From Chrysomallon squamiferum (lineage: Eukaryota; Mollusca; Gastropoda; Neomphalida; Peltospiridae), in assembly GCA_012295275.1 (NCBI GenBank), contig CM022674.1, positions 12,779,364 to 12,843,363 on the forward strand: 64,000 bases of DNA, written 5' to 3'. The translations under genes were made by a program, and so were the position numbers. The notes beneath the pieces were generated by a model that saw nothing but the letters and a program-made list of their open reading frames with translations, was not told the DNA's origin and did no database searches. Below, in pieces: positions 58,712 to 64,000 of the stretch (positions are counted from its first letter, which is position 1; the number at the start of each line of letters is the position of its first letter).

Positions 58712-58878
58712 AAGGTAAAATTGCCTGTACGAGAACATTTGTAAAGTATTTACGTTCCAGAATTGCCAGGGTTCGTGCACGTTCGTCGTGGGCAAGGTAA
58801 AATTGCCTGTACGAGAACATTTGCAACGTATTTACGTTCCAAAATTGCCAGGGTTTATGTACGTTTGTCATGGGCAAG
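58712..58878. repeat. ~82-bp tandem duplication
   Basis: AAGGTAAAATTGCCTGTACG, through ACATTTGYAA and TATTTACGTTCCA to GGGCAAGG, occurs twice with about 10% divergence, inside a complex island. Confidence 0.85.
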
Positions 58879-59978
58879 GCAGCTGACAGCTCCATTGGTG
58901 TAGAAGATGATATGAACCTGTCTGATATTTTTCATGTATTGAAAATGTTTTGTAACGTCCTGCTGGAAATATTATATACTGAAATATCTAGTGAAGATTA
59001 ACTAGTGGAAATTTTTGGAATAACCATAGGAACTATCATTAAAATAATTAGCTAAAACATCTGTTTGAATGTCTTGAGGAAATATGTATTGCACTGTCAC
59101 TATGAAATACTGTATTATAAAATTTTTACTGGAAATACTATGTTCTGTAAGTGTTGAGTAACTCTGTAGAAAAATAATGATACTAGAAGAAATATTACTG
59201 GGAATATTATCTACTGGAAGTTTTGTCACCTAGAAACACTTACTGTAAATATGATCTACTGCAAATACTCGACATGTGGGCAGCTGCTTTGAAAACGTAG
59301 TCTGTGTAGGATTTGCCTAGAGCTAAATATCTGGATCAATATCGCAGAATGTAGACATTTCACGGTGTAAATAATGAATGTGATATTTGTGTAAAAATAT
59401 AGCAGCGAAAACACAAGCAGACGATTAAATTAGAGGTTACCTGATACCAAATCAATTCCTATATCCAGCGAGTTGATGTTACCCAATGAAACAAGCGATA
59501 ACGAATCAATTATTTTTATTGTGATGTTTTCATACTCGTCCGGTAAAATTGATATAATGTTCTGTGACTAAAACAATAGAGAGAAAAAATATAAAAAAAA
59601 AAAAAAAAGAAAAGAAAAGAAGAAATAAAGAAAAAGAAAGAAAAGAAATTGAGAAAATGAAATAATCACGAAGAACATCCAAACAAACAAACAAACAAAA
59701 AAGAAAAACAAAAAAATAAACAAAAAATAAGTAAGTAAAAAAACCCGACAACAATGGTTTAATAAGCTAGATAAATTAAATTCATGCTCCTTGTGTGTAA
59801 TTATATTATTTTATTTAAAAATTAAAATCTTTTCGCATATATGTTTTTAACTGACATTATATTTCAATACAGAAATTAAGTTAGTTTTCTTTAAGTAATT
59901 ACTTCCCTTAGATTGGTTTAAATTCTTTTTTTCTCTGCAGGATTATAAAAAGATAAAAAAGACTATCTCTATCTATAA

Positions 59979-60018
<40 letters not shown>

Positions 60019-60914
60019 ATATAATGTTTTTTGTTTATATATTTGCTTCGTTGTTTGGCGTATGTGGTAATAATAATAATAGTATTAGTAATAGTAGTGA
60101 CAGTGGTAGTAGTAGTAGTAGTAGTAGTAGTAATAGCAGAGCAGTAGTTATAGTAGTAGTATTAATAGTATTAGAGATGGTAGCAACAGGAGGAGTATGT
60201 ATTAACGTGGTTGTTGTAGACGTTCTTATCAAGTAGAAGTAGTAATATAACACAGTAACAGAATGAATACACAGTAGCTGTTGTATTGTTAGATAGATCA
60301 TAAATGTCACCGTAGTAGTTGTTGTTATCGTAAAGGTAGTAGGAGTGGTGACAGATTACAACTGCTGTTGTGTTAAAAAACGTATGACGTCGTATTAAAA
60401 GTAAAACAAAGCATTAAATGTTTCTTTAACACTTTAATTACTCGCAGAACAGGAAACCAGCGCGCGGAACCGGATATTCTTTAAATGGCTTTCTTTCCTG
60501 TTTTTACCTCACAGAAGAGTTTTCCGGTAAGTGGCGACAACTGACTTTTTTTGCTAAAAATCTCTTTAGAGAACGCGTTAAACCTTGCCAAAATACAGAG
60601 AAGATTATAATTGTCATTCTGAGCGGATTTAGCAGAATGCATTAACTGCCGGACTATAAAATGAATGCGTCGGTTTGCCTATAATAAGGCATTTACAGGC
60701 GCATAGATTTCATGCGAATTACTCCTCATTATGTGGACCTCTTTTTCCAAATTATATTTACTGCAGCGGCCACAGTGGCGTCGGAAGGGGACGCAATTAC
60801 GCCAGGACGTTGTACGAAGACGAAGAAGCTCCGATGGGCAATTATGTCTAACTATTCACAAATTGAGAACGACACGACGTCGTCTTCCATTATGACACCA
60901 TCAGTCAGAAAAAG

Positions 60915-61140
60915 CCATTAGTTTTTCGGGGTCAGTCACGGTTTACACCGCGCACCCAAATGTTTATTAGTGAAGGCGGCGGACACAAATACTGTAACAA
61001 AGCTGGACGTTATTTTATTTGTGGTCATTCGCGGTTTATGCCTTGTACCCCAAAAGATTAATAGCCAAAAACGAATAGATATATAGTTATAAAACTGAAC
61101 GTTAGTTGTTTGTGGTCGTTCACGGTTTATATCGAGTTCA
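60915..61140. repeat. ~100-bp degenerate repeat, about 2.5 copies
   Basis: GGTCAGTCACGGTTTACACC, GGTCATTCGCGGTTTATGCC and GGTCGTTCACGGTTTATATC head three spaced copies that also share AA-CTG-ACGTTA and TTTGTGGTC. Confidence 0.7.
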
Positions 61141-61528
61141 CAAAGAACGTTTTGCCAGAAGAAAACAATTTTTAAAACCCCAAATCACCTCCCAAAATAC
61201 AACAAATTAACAAAAATAAAAAAAAAAGAAAAAAAACAAAAAATAAAAATAATATTAAAAAAAAAAAAAAAAAAAAAATAATAATAAAATAAATAAATAT
61301 ATATATATATATATATTATTTAAAGAAAGAAAGAGAAAGAAAATTATTTAAAATAAAATAAAGAAAAGTTAATATAAACCAGTGGACGATCGAACTTGTC
61401 TCCTTCAAAATGTTAAAAACGTGTTGGACAAAACTATTACACACACACACTGGCAAACGTTAAACAAGACATAAACTTTAAACTAGAAATACACGTAATC
61501 TTATACAGAGAAACATGACACAATATCA

Positions 61529-61630
<102 letters not shown>

Positions 61631-62105
61631 CACACACTAATATACATTCTTTTTTACTCGTTTACATTCAGTCGATCAGTTTACGTTTGTCGATCGTTTC
61701 ATGTAGAATTCTCCAGGGTAACGTATTTACGTTATTCTGTTCTTTTCTCTTAGTTTTAAAAACAAAATTTTATAACGGATTTTGTTTATTTTATTTCATT
61801 AATTTTCACAGCACAATTGTCTGATGATTTTTATCTTCATTTTTTTAAGTTGTTATTATTTTAAAAATTTTGTAAAATATTGTTTTCTTCTCTATTATCA
61901 TTTAAAAACTAAATTTGGTATAATATAATATTTTAATATACTATTATTTTCAATAATTAAGTTCCATAATGAAATTTATTTATTTTCAATATTATTGACA
62001 ATAATAAAACTATATTTTTATTTTGTTTTTCTATTATTATTCAATTAAAATAAAATTCTTTAATGAGATTTTTTTTTCTAATTTACAACAACAACAACAA
62101 CAACA

Positions 62106-62183
<78 letters not shown>

Positions 62184-62399
62184 TTGCCAGAGGAGAAAAA
62201 ATAAACAACAACAAAACAACAACAACAAACAAACAAACAAACAATTATTACTATTATTATAATAAATAAGAAATATTATTATTATTGTATTATTTTTGTT
62301 GTCATTATTATTATATTATTATTATTACTGTTATTATTTTTGAGGTTATTGTTGTTGTTGTTATTATTATTATTGTGATTATTTTGTTGTTTTTGTCGC

Positions 62400-62451
<52 letters not shown>

Positions 62452-62948
62452 ATTATTATTTCTGCTAATGCATTAGCTCATGTCTGGTATCTAGAGGGAC
62501 AGATAACGATATTAAAACTTACAGTGTAAAACGTGTTACCTAGGCGACAAGCACGGAAGAAGCCAGGCATCTCATTTCGTCTAACAACAGCCATTAAAAA
62601 TTAAACACTACATCATTATCTCTTTTTTTCCATTTCAATTTTTAAATGCTTGACTCGGTAACATCGGTTTTCATTTAGTCACCACTAACGTTTCGTTCCA
62701 AACCCTGAACATTTTAATCTATCAAACTTTGTCTCAACTCTTTAGAGAATAGGTCCCGACGCTTGACGGGTACCGGGATCAATTCTCCTCGGTGTATTTG
62801 ATATTTTATTTAATTACTTTAAGTTTCACAACATGTGGCCCAGAGGTGTAGGTAAAACTAATCTTTAAGATCGATATATTTGTAAAACCAAGCTTGATTG
62901 TTTCCTATTGTAGCTGAAGTAGCGATGTAAAGCCATCTTTTCCGATAA

Positions 62949-63130
62949 TAATCGATTAAATAGGTCGATAATATTAACAATAACTGATTAAAATGGTCGA
63001 TAGCAATAACAAGAATGATCGATTGAACTGGTTTGTAACATTAATAGCAATAATCGATTACGGTGACCGATAACATAAACATCAATAATCGATTAAAGTG
63101 ACCGATAACATTGACATGAATAATCGATTA
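62949..63130. repeat. 35-bp array of TAATCGATTA palindromes
   Basis: Perfect TAATCGATTA at 62949, 63051, 63086 and 63121, with degenerate members near 62981 and 63016, spaced almost exactly 35 bases. Most units also carry GRYCGATA. ATCGAT-type cores are bound by ONECUT/Cut or DREF-like factors in animals, so a homotypic regulatory cluster is possible. Confidence 0.6.
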
Positions 63131-64000
63131 CAGCTACCGATGAAACTTATCTCTTTCAGATTATAACAAACTATATATCACACACTTGATACAAATTAAT
63201 GCTTTAAAATGTTTTAAAGTAAAACGTAATTAAACTGGTATTAATTTATTACTGACACTGGAAATAAAGTTATTATATTTTCGAGTCGTTAGGTACGTTA
63301 TATTTTTACGACATGCGATACTGAAATAGCTTTAACCGAATTCGATGCACGCGACATTCAGGTATGCAGGTGAAATGCTGGCTTTGTTCTACGGGTAATT
63401 ATTTTCACCCGGAGTTTGAAGAATATCAAAATTCATCTTTACTAGCACCAATAGACCGGTTTTTGAGAACGTGAACATTTTTGTAATTGGCACAAGATAT
63501 GTATTACGAGCCTAATTAAAAGTGAAATAATAAAAATAATAATAATCATGACACAATCAGTTATAGTAACAACAACAGTAACGACAACAACAATAATAAC
63601 GATAACGATAAGTACAACAAATAATAATAATATGATGATAATGTTAATAATGAAATGATGATGATGTTAATAATGAAATGATGATAATGTTAATAATGAA
63701 ATGATGATGATGGTAATAATAAAATGATGATAATGTTAATAATGAAATAATGATGATGATGAAAACAATGATAAAAACGATAACATTAATAATAAAATAC
63801 TTTTTTTTTTTCGTAATAAAACATTATGCGCGCAGTAACATTTTGTTGTTAATATTGTCGTCGTCGTGGTTGTTGTTATGGTCGTCGTTGTCGTTGTCGT
63901 TTTTGTTCTGTCCTCCATGTTGATGTTGTTGTTTTTTTTAAATTTTCTTTTTACAGCGATCATCCAGAACATTTATGATCGCTCTCTACTTTTTTTTTCC

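Overview
The window is metazoan nuclear DNA: AT-rich, packed with microsatellites and minisatellites, with spliced genes, GT-AG introns and no bacterial or phage features. The protein sequences and the repeat-rich intron style suggest a lophotrochozoan, most likely a mollusc. That assignment is inference; no taxonomic marker is present.

Layout. (1) About 11.8-32.7 kb, + strand: the 3' part of an atrophin / RERE-family transcriptional corepressor gene. I resolve 14 phase-consistent coding exons that encode about 1145 residues, from the end of the SANT domain through the GATA-type zinc finger, a long Ser/Pro/Gln-rich region, the conserved atrophin C-terminal blocks, the Arg-Glu repeat and a His-rich run, to a stop at 32730-32732. 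A further 56-codon phase-symmetric exon (29117-29284) is a likely cassette. The upstream BAH, ELM2 and most SANT exons are not in the window; bases 1-11831 are read as a long intron. (2) About 32.7-37.8 kb: probable long 3' UTR with two plausible polyadenylation signals. (3) About 40.9-41.6 kb: a weak candidate small gene behind a CRE/E-box promoter-like segment. (4) 41.8-43.1 kb: a composite satellite containing an uninterrupted (GGCT)85. (5) 48.0-50.7 kb, - strand: a three-coding-exon gene for a 235-residue protein with six EF-hand units (three canonical, three degenerate). (6) 50.7-64 kb: no recognisable gene; microsatellites separate islands of complex sequence with regulatory-like motifs (CRE, CTCF-like, TAATCGATTA array).

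The most unusual feature is how the introns are built. At four splice junctions in two unrelated genes on opposite strands, the intron is filled by degenerate tandem copies of a segment spanning the exon-intron boundary, so the true splice site sits at the edge of an array of decoy splice sites: 13 strong donor copies after EF-hand exon 2, donor copies after atrophin exons 2 and 3, and acceptor copies before atrophin exon 1. A fifth array starts inside the donor of atrophin exon 8. I did not expect this pattern and regard it as the best candidate for something undescribed.

Both genes also carry one apparent single-base frameshift in a homopolymer run (C-run near 22042-22063; A9 on the + strand at 48260-48268). 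In both cases the downstream frame agrees with the splice phases or the length, so uncorrected assembly error is more likely than gene decay.
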